Source: Erythrobacteraceae bacterium | GTDB taxonomy: Bacteria > Pseudomonadota > Alphaproteobacteria > Sphingomonadales > Sphingomonadaceae | Reading direction: 5' to 3' | NCBI GenBank assembly: GCA_947479055.1 | Contig: CANJYE010000019.1 | Coordinates: forward strand, 1-59,584 | Length of the DNA: 59,584 nucleotides | Shown here: positions 47,288 through 55,258 of the stretch, piece after piece | Position numbering within the stretch: the first letter of the stretch is position 1 | Layout: each line of letters begins with the position of its first letter | Position numbers and translations under genes: made by a program | The notes under the pieces: generated by a model | Seen by the model: only the letters and a program-made list of their open reading frames with translations | Database searches by the model: none | Told to the model about the DNA's origin: nothing

Positions 47288-49323
47288 TGGCGCTGGGCAG
47301 CAAGCAGCACATCAGTTCCGCTACCTTGCGCAGCAGCTTTGACCGGCGCAGCGTAGTGATCGGCGCACTGCAGGGCGGGCTTGGCGTGCTGCTGGCGGCG
47401 CGGATGGGCTATATCGCCGTAGTCGAGAACGAAAAATACCAGATGGAGGCGGAAAGCAACCGGGTGAACCTCGCCCTGATTCCGCCCCGCCGAGGCTGGA
47501 TTCTCGACCGCAACGGCGCTCCGCTCGCTTCCAACCGCGCGGATTTCCGGGTCGATGTGATCCCCGACCGGATGCTCGACCCCGAGCGGGAAATCCACAC
47601 GCTGGGCGGACTGCTGCAACTGACCACGATCCAGTTGCAGGATCTGCGCGACAAGATCGCCGGTGCATCCGGTTTCCAGCCGGTCGAAGTGGCCAGCGGC
47701 CTCGACTGGGACCGCTTCGCCTCGGTCAGCGTCCGCCTGCCCGACCTGCCTGGCGTAATCCCGCAACGCGGCTATACCCGCTATTACCCCACCGGCCCGG
47801 CGGTGGGCCATCTGATCGGCTTCGTCGGTCCGGCCTCGGCCGAGGAATACAGGCAGGAACACACCCCGCTGCTGGTTACGCCCGGCTTCAAGCTGGGCAA
47901 GGACGGGCTGGAAAAGCAGTTCGAACGGCAATTGCGCGGCGAACCCGGCGCAAGGCGCAGCGAAGTGACTGCGTCGGGGCGGATCGTGCGCGATCTCGAA
48001 ACGCGCGAGGATGTGCAGGGCAAGACCATCCAGCTGACTATCGACGGTCCGCTGCAGGATTATGCCGCGCGGCGGATCGGGCTTGAATCCGGTTCGGTGG
48101 TGGTGATGGACTGCCTGACCGGCGATCTGCTGTGCATGGCCTCGATGCCCAGCTTCGATCCCAACAGCTTTTCCGACGGCATTGGTCGGCTTGAATGGAA
48201 AATGCTGGCGGATGACGATCATGTGCCCCTGCGCAACAAGGTACTGAAGGGGCTTTATCCACCCGGGTCCACGGTCAAGCCGATGGTGGCGATGTCGTTC
48301 CTCGAAGCCGGGCTCGATCCGGAGGAAACCACGGTCTGTGCCGGCGGGCTCAGGGTCGGCAACCGGGTTTTCCATTGCTGGAACCATCGCGGCCATGGCC
48401 AGGTCAACATGTCCAAGGCGATCTACCAGAGCTGCGACGTCTATTTCTATCATTTCGCCCAGCGGCTGGGGATGGACGTGATCGCGCCGATGGCCAAGCG
48501 GCTTGGCCTGGGGCAGGAATTCCCGTTGCCGGTGTCCAGCCAGTTCTTCGGCACCGTGCCCGACCCGGCCTGGAAGCTGCGTAAATATGGCAAGCCCTGG
48601 GCCAGCTTCGACACCGTCAACGCCACCATCGGCCAGGGCTACATGCTGGCCAACCCGCTCCAGCTGGCGGTGATGGCCTCGCGGCTGGCCAGCGGCAACA
48701 ACCTGATGCCACGCCTGCTGCTGGACAAGACACCGCCGCGCCCCGCCTCGCTGGGTTTCAGCGCCGATCACATAACGATCATCCGCAATGCGATGAACGA
48801 GGTGGTGAACGGCGGCGGCACCGCCCATCGGGCCGCGCTGCCGATTCAAGGGATCAAGATGGCCGGCAAGACCGGCACCGCGCAGGTTGTCTCGCTCAAT
48901 GTCTCGAGCGGCAAGGGTGGCGTGTGGAAGCACCGCGACCACGGATTGTTCATCTTCTTCGCCCCGTTCGACAACCCGCGCTATGCCGGGGCGGTGGTGA
49001 TCGAGCATGGCGGCGGATCAGGCGCGGCCTATCCGATCGCGCGCGACGTGATGACCTTCCTGTTCGATCCGGCCAAGGGCATGGACGCGCTGCACAAGCT
49101 CGAGGCTGGCTGGGGCGGCACCGCGAAGGAACGGCTGGCCGGCGAATATGCCACGCTGGCGCAGGAATATGGCGTGGACGTACCGCGCGCTCCGGTCGAT
49201 GTTGCCGATATCGCCCGCGCCGGCGATGCCGAAGCGCGCGCCGCCGCCGTTGCCGCGGCTGCGCAGGCTGAAGCCAATGTCGAGGCGGCCAGCAGTCCCA
49301 CCCGGATCGAGGGGGAACCATGA
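47287..49323 (+). CDS. mrdA: Penicillin-binding protein 2 (elongasome transpeptidase)
   Basis: 678 aa from the ATG at 47287. N-terminal helix, pedestal (GWILDRNGAPLA), and the transpeptidase domain with PPGSTVKPMV (SxxK serine) near residue 325, QSCDVYFYHF (SxN equivalent) near 382 and MAGKTGTAQV (KTG) near 523. An Ala-rich tail follows. It crosslinks the lateral wall together with RodA. Confidence 0.95.
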   Translation: MALGSKQHISSATLRSSFDRRSVVIGALQGGLGVLLAARMGYIAVVENEKYQMEAESNRVNLALIPPRRGWILDRNGAPLASNRADFRVDVIPDRMLDPEREIHTLGGLLQLTTIQLQDLRDKIAGASGFQPVEVASGLDWDRFASVSVRLPDLPGVIPQRGYTRYYPTGPAVGHLIGFVGPASAEEYRQEHTPLLVTPGFKLGKDGLEKQFERQLRGEPGARRSEVTASGRIVRDLETREDVQGKTIQLTIDGPLQDYAARRIGLESGSVVVMDCLTGDLLCMASMPSFDPNSFSDGIGRLEWKMLADDDHVPLRNKVLKGLYPPGSTVKPMVAMSFLEAGLDPEETTVCAGGLRVGNRVFHCWNHRGHGQVNMSKAIYQSCDVYFYHFAQRLGMDVIAPMAKRLGLGQEFPLPVSSQFFGTVPDPAWKLRKYGKPWASFDTVNATIGQGYMLANPLQLAVMASRLASGNNLMPRLLLDKTPPRPASLGFSADHITIIRNAMNEVVNGGGTAHRAALPIQGIKMAGKTGTAQVVSLNVSSGKGGVWKHRDHGLFIFFAPFDNPRYAGAVVIEHGGGSGAAYPIARDVMTFLFDPAKGMDALHKLEAGWGGTAKERLAGEYATLAQEYGVDVPRAPVDVADIARAGDAEARAAAVAAAAQAEANVEAASSPTRIEGEP

Positions 49324-50429
49324 GCTCGATCATCCCCGGCCCGATCGCCCGCAAGCCCTGGGGGATGCTGCTGCCACTGACCGTGCTGGTCTGCTTTGGC
49401 GCGACTGTGCTCTATTCGGCGGCAGGCGGGTCGATCGGCACCTATGCCAAATCACACCTGATCCGCTTCGCTTTGTTCCTGGTGATGGCCTTTATCATCG
49501 CCCGCGCCCCGCGCGAGTTGGTCAAGTTTGCCGCTTTCCCGCTCTATGTCGCGGTCACGGTGCTGCTGGTGCTGGTGGAAGCGCTGGGCGCGATTGGCGG
49601 CGGCAGCCAGCGCTGGCTCGATCTCGGCTTCATCGTGCTCCAGCCTTCGGAATTCATGAAACCGGCGATCGTGCTGGTGCTGGCCCGGTTCTATGACACG
49701 CTGCCAATCGCGATGACCGCCAGCTGGCGGGCGCTGATCCCGGCCGGTGCGCTGCTGGCTGTGCCTGCCGCACTGGTGATGCTCCAGCCCGATCTCGGCA
49801 CCGCGCTGGCGATCACTTTCGGCGCGGTGGTGGTGATGTTCCTGGCCGGCTTGCCCCTGCGCTGGTTCATCGGCGCGGGCGCGGCAGGCATGGTCATCGC
49901 CCCGCTTGCCTATCTGTTCGTGCTGCATGATTATCAGCGCAACCGACTGAAGATCTTCCTCGATCCGGAGAGCGACCCACTCGGCACCGGCTATCACATC
50001 ACCCAGTCGAAGATCGCGATCGGCTCGGGCGGGATGTTCGGCAAAGGCTTCGGCCACGGCTCGCAAAGCCATCTCAACTATCTGCCCGAACCGCACACCG
50101 ACTTCGTCTTTGCTACCATGGCGGAGGAATGGGGTTTGATGGGCGGGGTGCTGGTGCTTTCGATCTTCTTCCTGATCCTGCGCTGGGGCACCCGGGTCGC
50201 CCGCAACGCGCCCGACCGGTTCTCCGGCCTGCTCGCCTCGGGCATGGTGGCGACGATGTTCTTCTATGTCGCGATCAACCTGATGATGGTGATGGGCCTC
50301 GCCCCGGTGGTGGGCATCCCCCTGCCCTTCATGAGCCATGGCGGCTCGTCGATGCTGACCAACATGATCTGCATCGGCACGCTGATGATGGTAGACCGCT
50401 GGTCGCGCAGGGGCGGGATGGTGGCCTGA
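49320..50429 (+). CDS. rodA: Rod-shape-determining SEDS glycosyltransferase RodA
   Basis: 369 aa, about ten helices. SEDS motifs GGGSQRWLDLGFIVLQPSEFMKP near residue 82 and LPEPHTDFVFATMAEEWGL near 259; C-terminal GIPLPFMSHGGSSMLTNM. Four-base overlap with mrdA. It polymerises glycan strands in the elongasome. Confidence 0.95.
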   Translation: MSSIIPGPIARKPWGMLLPLTVLVCFGATVLYSAAGGSIGTYAKSHLIRFALFLVMAFIIARAPRELVKFAAFPLYVAVTVLLVLVEALGAIGGGSQRWLDLGFIVLQPSEFMKPAIVLVLARFYDTLPIAMTASWRALIPAGALLAVPAALVMLQPDLGTALAITFGAVVVMFLAGLPLRWFIGAGAAGMVIAPLAYLFVLHDYQRNRLKIFLDPESDPLGTGYHITQSKIAIGSGGMFGKGFGHGSQSHLNYLPEPHTDFVFATMAEEWGLMGGVLVLSIFFLILRWGTRVARNAPDRFSGLLASGMVATMFFYVAINLMMVMGLAPVVGIPLPFMSHGGSSMLTNMICIGTLMMVDRWSRRGGMVA

Positions 50430-50532
50430 ACAAAATCCCGCATAAAGCGCTTCCATCCAGCGCTTCAATCGCTATTAGGAGCGCTCCCGCGATTCGCGGG
50501 GTCCGGATTGCCCGAATGTTCTGGCCCGGTGT

Positions 50533-50608
<76 letters not shown>

Positions 50609-50837
50609 TAGTTTTCAATGGGTTAGATGGATTTTAGACCGCCAAGGTATTGGCCGGGACGGACATTTGACGGACGTTCCGTGCGAAACAGATAGCCACC
50701 ACCCGCCTACCTCGCATCAAAGCAACACCCCCACCCCCATCGAAAATCCTACCAGACGAGACCCCACCTACCCGGCACCCCCCGTTTTGCTCAGATGGGA
50801 CCCACGCTTCCTTCTACATACTGTTTCGCTCGTTGGG
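50609..50837. other. Non-coding left end of accessory region
   Basis: The 229 bases between tRNA-Lys and the J-domain gene's stop hold no gene that I can see. The first part (TATTGGCCGGGACGGACATTTGACGGACG) has the short repeats GGACGGAC and GACGGACG. The middle is C-rich with ACCCCCACCCCC. This may include an attachment site or the arm-binding sites of an integrase, but nothing here proves it. Confidence 0.35.
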
Positions 50838-52151
50838 TCACTTCTGCTGCCATGCGCTAGCCAGCCGCTGCGCTTCCGCGATTTGCGCAGGTGTCATCTT
50901 GGATGCGACTATGTCGCGGTTCTTCAGGGCATCCGCATTTCCTGACGCTGCGCTCAGGTTGAACCACTTATGCGCCTGCACGTAGTCCTGCGCCACGCCT
51001 TGGCCGTTGGTGTACATCACGCCGAGGTTGTGCTGCGCTGAGGCATACCCTTGGTCAGCGGCTTTGCGGTACCAGCTTACAGCAGCAGCGTCGTCCTGCG
51101 CCACGCCTTGGCCGTTGGTGTACATCACGCCGAGGTTGTGCTGCGCTGAGGCATACCCTTGGTCAGCGGCTTTGCGGTACCAGCTTACAGCAGCAGCGTC
51201 GTCCTGCGCCACGCCTGTGCCGTTGTCGTACATCCAGCCGAGGTTGTGCTGCGCTGAGGCATACCCTTGGTCAGCGGCTTTGCGGTACCAGCTTACAGCA
51301 GCAGCGTCGTCCTGCGCCACGCCTTGGCCGTTGTCATACATCACGCCGAGGTTGGTCTGTGCGAAGGCATCCCCTTGGTCAGCGGCTTTGCGGTACCAGC
51401 TTACAGCAGCAGCGTCGTCCTGCGCCACGCCTGTGCCGTTGTCGTACATCGAGCCAAGGATGGACTGCGCGTAGGCATCCCCTTGCTCGGCGGCCTTGCG
51501 GTACCAGCCAGCAGCAGCAGCGTAGTCCTGCGCCACGCCATCGCCGTTGAAGTACATATTGCCTAGGTTGGACTGCGCCATGGCATCCCCGGCTTCAGCC
51601 ATAGCCGTAAGGGCGGGGACGTCTTTGCGTTCATATGCCGCTGATGCTGTATCTGTAGCTTCTGCCGCCACATCGCCCGGTGAAGCGCTATTGGTTGAAC
51701 TTGTGGAGCTAAGCCACACCGCAAAAGCGATGAAGGCAACGATAATTAACAAAGGCACCACCCACGTCTTCTCTTCGGGTGAGGGAACTGGCGGAGGTGG
51801 CGGAGGTGGCGGAGGCGGCGGAGGAGGTGGCGGCGGCGGAGGTGGCGGCGGAGGCGGAGGCGGAGGTGGCGGAGGTGGCGGAGGCGGAGGAGGTGGCGGC
51901 GGCGGAGGTGGCGGCGGAGGAGGTGCATTCCCCTGCGATCTACTCTGCGACCGCTTCGCATCATACTCACGTCGCTGAAGCGGACTTTTTAGGACTTCAT
52001 AGGCTGCGTTAATCTCCTTGGCCCTGTCAGAAGCCGATGCTGATATGTTGGTGTCAGGGTGGTACTTACGCATCATCGCCTTATAGGCGGCCGTTATAAC
52101 CTCGGTTTCAGAAGTCGGGGAAACGCCGAGGATTTCGTAATAGTCTTTCAT
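50838..52151 (-). CDS. J-domain / polyproline / transmembrane / Sel1-repeat protein
   Basis: 437 aa from the ATG at 52149-52151, with AGGGG about eight bases upstream. Residues 1-65 are a J domain (DYYEILGVSP, HPD at 31-33, REYDAKRSQ). Residues 77-121 are 45 consecutive prolines. A hydrophobic helix (about 131-150, VVPLLIIVAFIAFAVWLSS) follows, then six 36-residue Sel1-like repeats (AQHNLGVMYTNGQGVAQDDAAAVSWYRKAADQG pattern) and a short capping segment. The J domain would sit in the cytoplasm to recruit DnaK, with the Sel1 solenoid on the other side. It ends the cargo operon, 36 bases after the frameshifted gene. Confidence 0.88.
   Translation of the reverse strand: MKDYYEILGVSPTSETEVITAAYKAMMRKYHPDTNISASASDRAKEINAAYEVLKSPLQRREYDAKRSQSRSQGNAPPPPPPPPPPPPPPPPPPPPPPPPPPPPPPPPPPPPPPPPPPPPPVPSPEEKTWVVPLLIIVAFIAFAVWLSSTSSTNSASPGDVAAEATDTASAAYERKDVPALTAMAEAGDAMAQSNLGNMYFNGDGVAQDYAAAAGWYRKAAEQGDAYAQSILGSMYDNGTGVAQDDAAAVSWYRKAADQGDAFAQTNLGVMYDNGQGVAQDDAAAVSWYRKAADQGYASAQHNLGWMYDNGTGVAQDDAAAVSWYRKAADQGYASAQHNLGVMYTNGQGVAQDDAAAVSWYRKAADQGYASAQHNLGVMYTNGQGVAQDYVQAHKWFNLSAASGNADALKNRDIVASKMTPAQIAEAQRLASAWQQK
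50943..51590. repeat. Six tandem 108-bp units encoding the Sel1 repeats
   Basis: The marker TTGGTCAGCG recurs at 51051, 51159, 51267 and 51375 (and as TTGCTCGGCG at 51483), spaced exactly 108 bases, equal to one 36-residue Sel1 repeat. The central units are nearly identical at DNA level, while the outer ones have diverged. High DNA identity means recent expansion and a likelihood of length variation between strains. Confidence 0.88.
51789..51923. repeat. 135-bp GGN triplet tract encoding 45 prolines
   Basis: An uninterrupted run of GGN triplets on the plus strand (GGT, GGC, GGA, AGG in mixed order), CCN on the coding strand, all reading proline in the J-domain gene. Mixed codons rather than a pure triplet suggest that the tract is maintained as protein. 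It is also open as polyglycine on the opposite strand, which I do not consider a gene. Confidence 0.85.
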
Positions 52152-52187
52152 TGTCTCGCCCCTATGTCGGCGAGCATAGGCAAAGGC

Positions 52188-52494
52188 TCACCCAATGCAA
52201 CTATGCGACCGCCAGTAGCGATCCCAGCGCAGTGCCCAGCCACCCTTGACCATGGCACAGGATACATCACCGCCCACCGGGGACACGCACCAAGCCGCAG
52301 TCCTGTTCCCAACGCCGTTGCCGACTGAGGTGCAGCGCATAGCGGGACCATTAAGCAGCACGTGTCCTTCCATACTGCGTCCGGTTGGCACACCGAGGAA
52401 TCTGACAAGAGCATCGCGGGCTTGGGCAGCAGTGGCATCGGGGCATGGCTGGTTCGAACGGCACTGCTGCAAGGAGAAGGAGGGCGCTGAGCAT
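52188..52494 (-). pseudogene. Probable small lipoprotein gene broken by a one-base frameshift
   Basis: From the ATG at 52492-52494 the frame gives MLSALLLLAAV... and then a stop after about 45 codons of unlike sequence. One base off, the frame 52188-52472 (TTG start) gives QQCRSNQPCPDATAAQARDALVRFLG...YWRSHSCIG. Removing the single G after GCAGCA joins them as MLSALLLLAAC-RSNQPCPD, a lipoprotein signal with LAAC lipobox. So either an insertion has broken the gene or the downstream frame starts at TTG without a signal. It lies between two exported or membrane-protein genes in the same operon. Confidence 0.5.
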
Positions 52495-52512
52495 GCGGGC
52501 GATAGTCGCTGA

Positions 52513-53235
52513 TTAATTGCAGCTCATGTAACTGGCTGCGGCGGTGTAGGTGCAATAGACTTGATCACCGTTCGGGGTTCTGATGGTGTAGTTCTGGAAT
52601 ACGGGAGGAGTTGGAGCCACGGGTGGCGGACGCGAAACTGAGTAGCCGCCTGCGGCAGCTAGACCATCATTCAGCCCACCCAAGAAAGTGGGCGACTGGG
52701 AGCCCATCATGCCCAATCCCATCCTCATGAGCGCTTGGTTCTTTCGATCCCTTCTCGCCTGCTTGCGCTCCTCCTCTTGGGCGGCGACCTGCTGCTGGTA
52801 AGCCGCCATCTGCTGCTCATACTGCTGCTGCTGAAGAGCGAACTGTTGGGCTTGGGCTTGAGCTTGCTGCTGGGCCGCATCGAGCTGCATGACGCACTCG
52901 GAAAAGGCCACCGTTCTGCGCTTAAAGCCATAGCCAGCGCAGGTTTGCTCATTGGGGGCGAGTGCTACAGAAGGGGGCGGCGACTGCGCAACTCTAGACC
53001 TAACTGAGCGTACTGGCGTTGTTCTGGAGGCTTGCGAATTTGGGCCCCGTCCGACCAGTTCTATCACGCAATCAGCGAAGGCCACCGTCTTCGGGCGGAA
53101 TCCAATATCTCTACAGGTAGCCTCTTGCGCAGAGGTATCCCTAACCCCTGCGCTGACGTCGTGGCTCCACCCCAACCCGGTTACTACGACCGCAAAAGAG
53201 CATGCGAGCTTGAGGATGTGGTGCTTGTAGCTCAC
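52513..53235 (-). CDS. Exported protein with paired GFxxxTxxFxxC motifs
   Basis: 240 aa from a GTG at 53233-53235, with AGGAG seven bases upstream overlapping the previous stop. Signal peptide to VSA, then two copies of a short motif: CRDIGFRPKTVAFADCVIEL near residue 41 and CAGYGFKRRTVAFSECVMQL near 100. A Gln/Ala-rich coiled-coil-like stretch (QQQAQAQAQQFALQQQQYEQQMAAYQQQ) follows and the end is Gly/Pro-rich with CTYTAAASYMSCN. No family recognised. It is the second gene of the cargo operon. Confidence 0.7.
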   Translation of the reverse strand: MSYKHHILKLACSFAVVVTGLGWSHDVSAGVRDTSAQEATCRDIGFRPKTVAFADCVIELVGRGPNSQASRTTPVRSVRSRVAQSPPPSVALAPNEQTCAGYGFKRRTVAFSECVMQLDAAQQQAQAQAQQFALQQQQYEQQMAAYQQQVAAQEEERKQARRDRKNQALMRMGLGMMGSQSPTFLGGLNDGLAAAGGYSVSRPPPVAPTPPVFQNYTIRTPNGDQVYCTYTAAASYMSCN

Positions 53236-53244
53236 GTTCCGCTC

Positions 53245-54180
53245 CTACTCAGACACTTTGAGGACGCACTGACCGAACTTTGGCGTACCACGAACGAAGC
53301 CGAGGTCGGCGCACTTCTTTTTGGCATCGTCGATATCTGAGCTGGCTAGCGGCTGCACATTTGCATCAGGTGATGGTTCAGGCGCGGGTTTAGGCGCAGG
53401 TAGTGTGATTGGAACGGTCTGGTAGGTGATGTAGTTGAAACGGTTGGAGCACATCTTTTCAAAAATTACTTCTTGGCCCGAAGCGGGGATGACGGGCGAC
53501 CAATCAGTTGTCGTGATGCTATTTACGGCTTCCATAAATTCACGCTTATCGCATTTGACAAACCAGTCTGAGAAGTTGGCTTGGGTTCCGCCTAATACTG
53601 ATAGCATTAAATGCGTACGTCTTAAATTTGGATCATCTTGAGATATTTCTACTACATTTTCTTTGAACCATATCTGATCTATTATTCCTCGGATTTGGTT
53701 GTCTCTGAAGTATGAATATGCATAGTAGTACATTGATCCAGAGTTACTCACACCGCAAACATAATCTTTTGCAGTAAATATTATAGTATTCGGAACTAAT
53801 TTTGTATACTCTGGACCAAGAGTCATACCCAAAGGGCCGTGATATAGGTTAAAAACCCCATTAACCCGCCAGCCGGCTGGGGAATAGTAAGGTCCCTTGC
53901 ACAATATCCTATAAGTAAACGTACTATTTGGATCATACTCATTATTATTATTTATAGATGTTAAATTTATATCCCAAACCCTATCCTCTACTTTAAATAT
54001 ACTGTATGGGTCTATATACACAACAGAGTCATTTGATAAATTTAACGGGGCCCATAGCTTCGTCGTGTTATAGAGATTCGCGGCTTTTTCACGAACAGAA
54101 GCATTCGCCGATCCAACCACGCCGAAAAGCACAAGGCACCCCAAGCTCGCGCTCACAAGCTTAGTTATTATGCGAGCCAT
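53245..54180 (-). CDS. Exported AT-rich protein ending in a GFxxxTxxFxxC motif
   Basis: 311 aa from the ATG at 54178-54180 with AGGGGG upstream. Signal peptide to ANA, a central aromatic- and Asn-rich domain (VVYIDPYSIFKVEDRVWDIN...) probably of beta type, a Pro-rich linker, and a C-terminal CADLGFVRGTPKFGQCVLKV that repeats the motif of the next gene. Coding sequence between about 53600 and 54060 is strongly AT-rich against the rest. I recognise no family. First gene of the four-gene cargo operon. Confidence 0.7.
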   Translation of the reverse strand: MARIITKLVSASLGCLVLFGVVGSANASVREKAANLYNTTKLWAPLNLSNDSVVYIDPYSIFKVEDRVWDINLTSINNNNEYDPNSTFTYRILCKGPYYSPAGWRVNGVFNLYHGPLGMTLGPEYTKLVPNTIIFTAKDYVCGVSNSGSMYYYAYSYFRDNQIRGIIDQIWFKENVVEISQDDPNLRRTHLMLSVLGGTQANFSDWFVKCDKREFMEAVNSITTTDWSPVIPASGQEVIFEKMCSNRFNYITYQTVPITLPAPKPAPEPSPDANVQPLASSDIDDAKKKCADLGFVRGTPKFGQCVLKVSE

Positions 54181-54496
54181 GTCCGCCCCCTTTTGGTTTC
54201 CTACCTCGCCAACGCGGCGTACCTTCAGGCACCAGCCCATATGCGTATGACAGTGCTTCGAGGTCGCGCAACAAGATAGCCATCTGACGGTCACCCTCGC
54301 GGGCTTCCCGAGTGGCTTTGCCATGGCGAAAATTGGGAGAGCCAGACCCAGTGGGATACAGGGATCGCCGTGGGCCGTGCATTCTGCACACAGAAAAAGG
54401 CTTCTCCCTCCACGACACCACGCAGGGGTTCAAACAACGTACCCCCGAGCGCTTAGATCGCGCAGTGCACTGACGTTTCAGGCCCGGAAGTGGCAC
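54161..54496 (-). CDS. Small Cys/His-rich protein, mobile-element type
   Basis: 111 aa from a GTG at 54494-54496, seven bases after AGGA. Pattern RQCTARSKRSGVRCLNPCV...SVCRMHGPRRS...SGSPNFRHGKATRE resembles the small C-x(n)-G-x-x-C...CRMHG...N-x-x-HG proteins that are frequent in phages and integrative elements and may bind zinc. Function unknown. Its end overlaps the start of the downstream exported protein by 20 bases. Confidence 0.65.
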   Translation of the reverse strand: MPLPGLKRQCTARSKRSGVRCLNPCVVSWREKPFSVCRMHGPRRSLYPTGSGSPNFRHGKATREAREGDRQMAILLRDLEALSYAYGLVPEGTPRWRGRKPKGGGHGSHNN

Positions 54497-54578
54497 TTCA
54501 TTGTCCTAGCGTTGCATAGGCCAGAGGGCCTCCTCAGGCAGGCGGGTGGAAATTCACCGAATACCCCCATGCAAATGC

Positions 54579-55175
54579 TCACAGCAATCCGTGCCGCTCA
54601 CAAAAAGCAACGGCCAGATCAGCTATGTCCAAGGCTTCATTACAGATGCGCATCAGTTCTGAGTTACCAGCCTTCATGCCGTCGTACTCACCTTGGATAG
54701 ACCGACTAATTTCCGTCTGGATTGCGTCGCAGTCGACGAGCAGCTGATCCACCTGTGCTTTGATAGACCCGATGAAGGTAGCTATATCGCCGGCGGGGAC
54801 ACCTTCGACGGTTAGGGCTTCGATCGCCGGGATTAGGTTGTAACCAAGCTCGCGGGCGATGATGTGGGGGGTACGCTTCAAGCGGTGAGCCTTATCTTCC
54901 GGGGTGCAGCCCAGAAGGGTGCTGCCACGGCGGTCACTGGGGCGGGCGCGGAGGTACTCCGCGATGGAGGCGACGACGGCGCACTCGCGCTGCAGGTTAT
55001 CCCGGCTCTCCCTGACTTTATACGCGCTGATCTGGGTGAAGGGGTAGCTGGTCTCGCGCTCGCGCATCGCGGCCATGAACGCCGCGTGACAAGCCTTCCT
55101 GCTGCTCTGCCCAGCTGGGAGGGGGTTTGGGGTTTGTGGGGGTTTAGTTCGCCCTGTTCCTATATGCGTATACAT
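54579..55175 (-). CDS. Hypothetical helical protein of the element
   Basis: 198 aa from the ATG at 55173-55175 (MYTHIGTGR); an in-frame start at 55238 would add 21 residues. Mostly helical by composition, with no signal or recognised motif (for example RTPHIIARELGYNLIPAIEALTVEGVPAGDIATFIG). The location after the primase-helicase suggests a replication or regulatory accessory, which is inferred only. Confidence 0.6.
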   Translation of the reverse strand: MYTHIGTGRTKPPQTPNPLPAGQSSRKACHAAFMAAMRERETSYPFTQISAYKVRESRDNLQRECAVVASIAEYLRARPSDRRGSTLLGCTPEDKAHRLKRTPHIIARELGYNLIPAIEALTVEGVPAGDIATFIGSIKAQVDQLLVDCDAIQTEISRSIQGEYDGMKAGNSELMRICNEALDIADLAVAFCERHGLL

Positions 55176-55258
55176 ATCTTTCTCTATTTTCCTTCTTAAG
55201 AATAAGCTCAGACAAACCACCTTAACCCCCGTAACCACCTCCGGCGCCCGCTGGGAAA

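Noticed and set aside
46900-49008. 702-codon minus-strand frame
   Set aside because: Antisense to mreD and mrdA; no recognisable motifs.
50943-51590. CRISPR-like array
   Set aside because: The 108-bp units are contiguous coding repeats with no spacers; each equals one Sel1 repeat.
51547-51978. Polyglycine-rich plus-strand protein
   Set aside because: It is the opposite strand of the proline tract in the J-domain gene and has no start context or domain of its own.
52148-52555. 135-codon minus-strand frame across the broken lipoprotein
   Set aside because: It has no signal peptide continuity or ribosome-binding site, and the neighbouring frame gives a more protein-like product ending directly before the J-domain gene.
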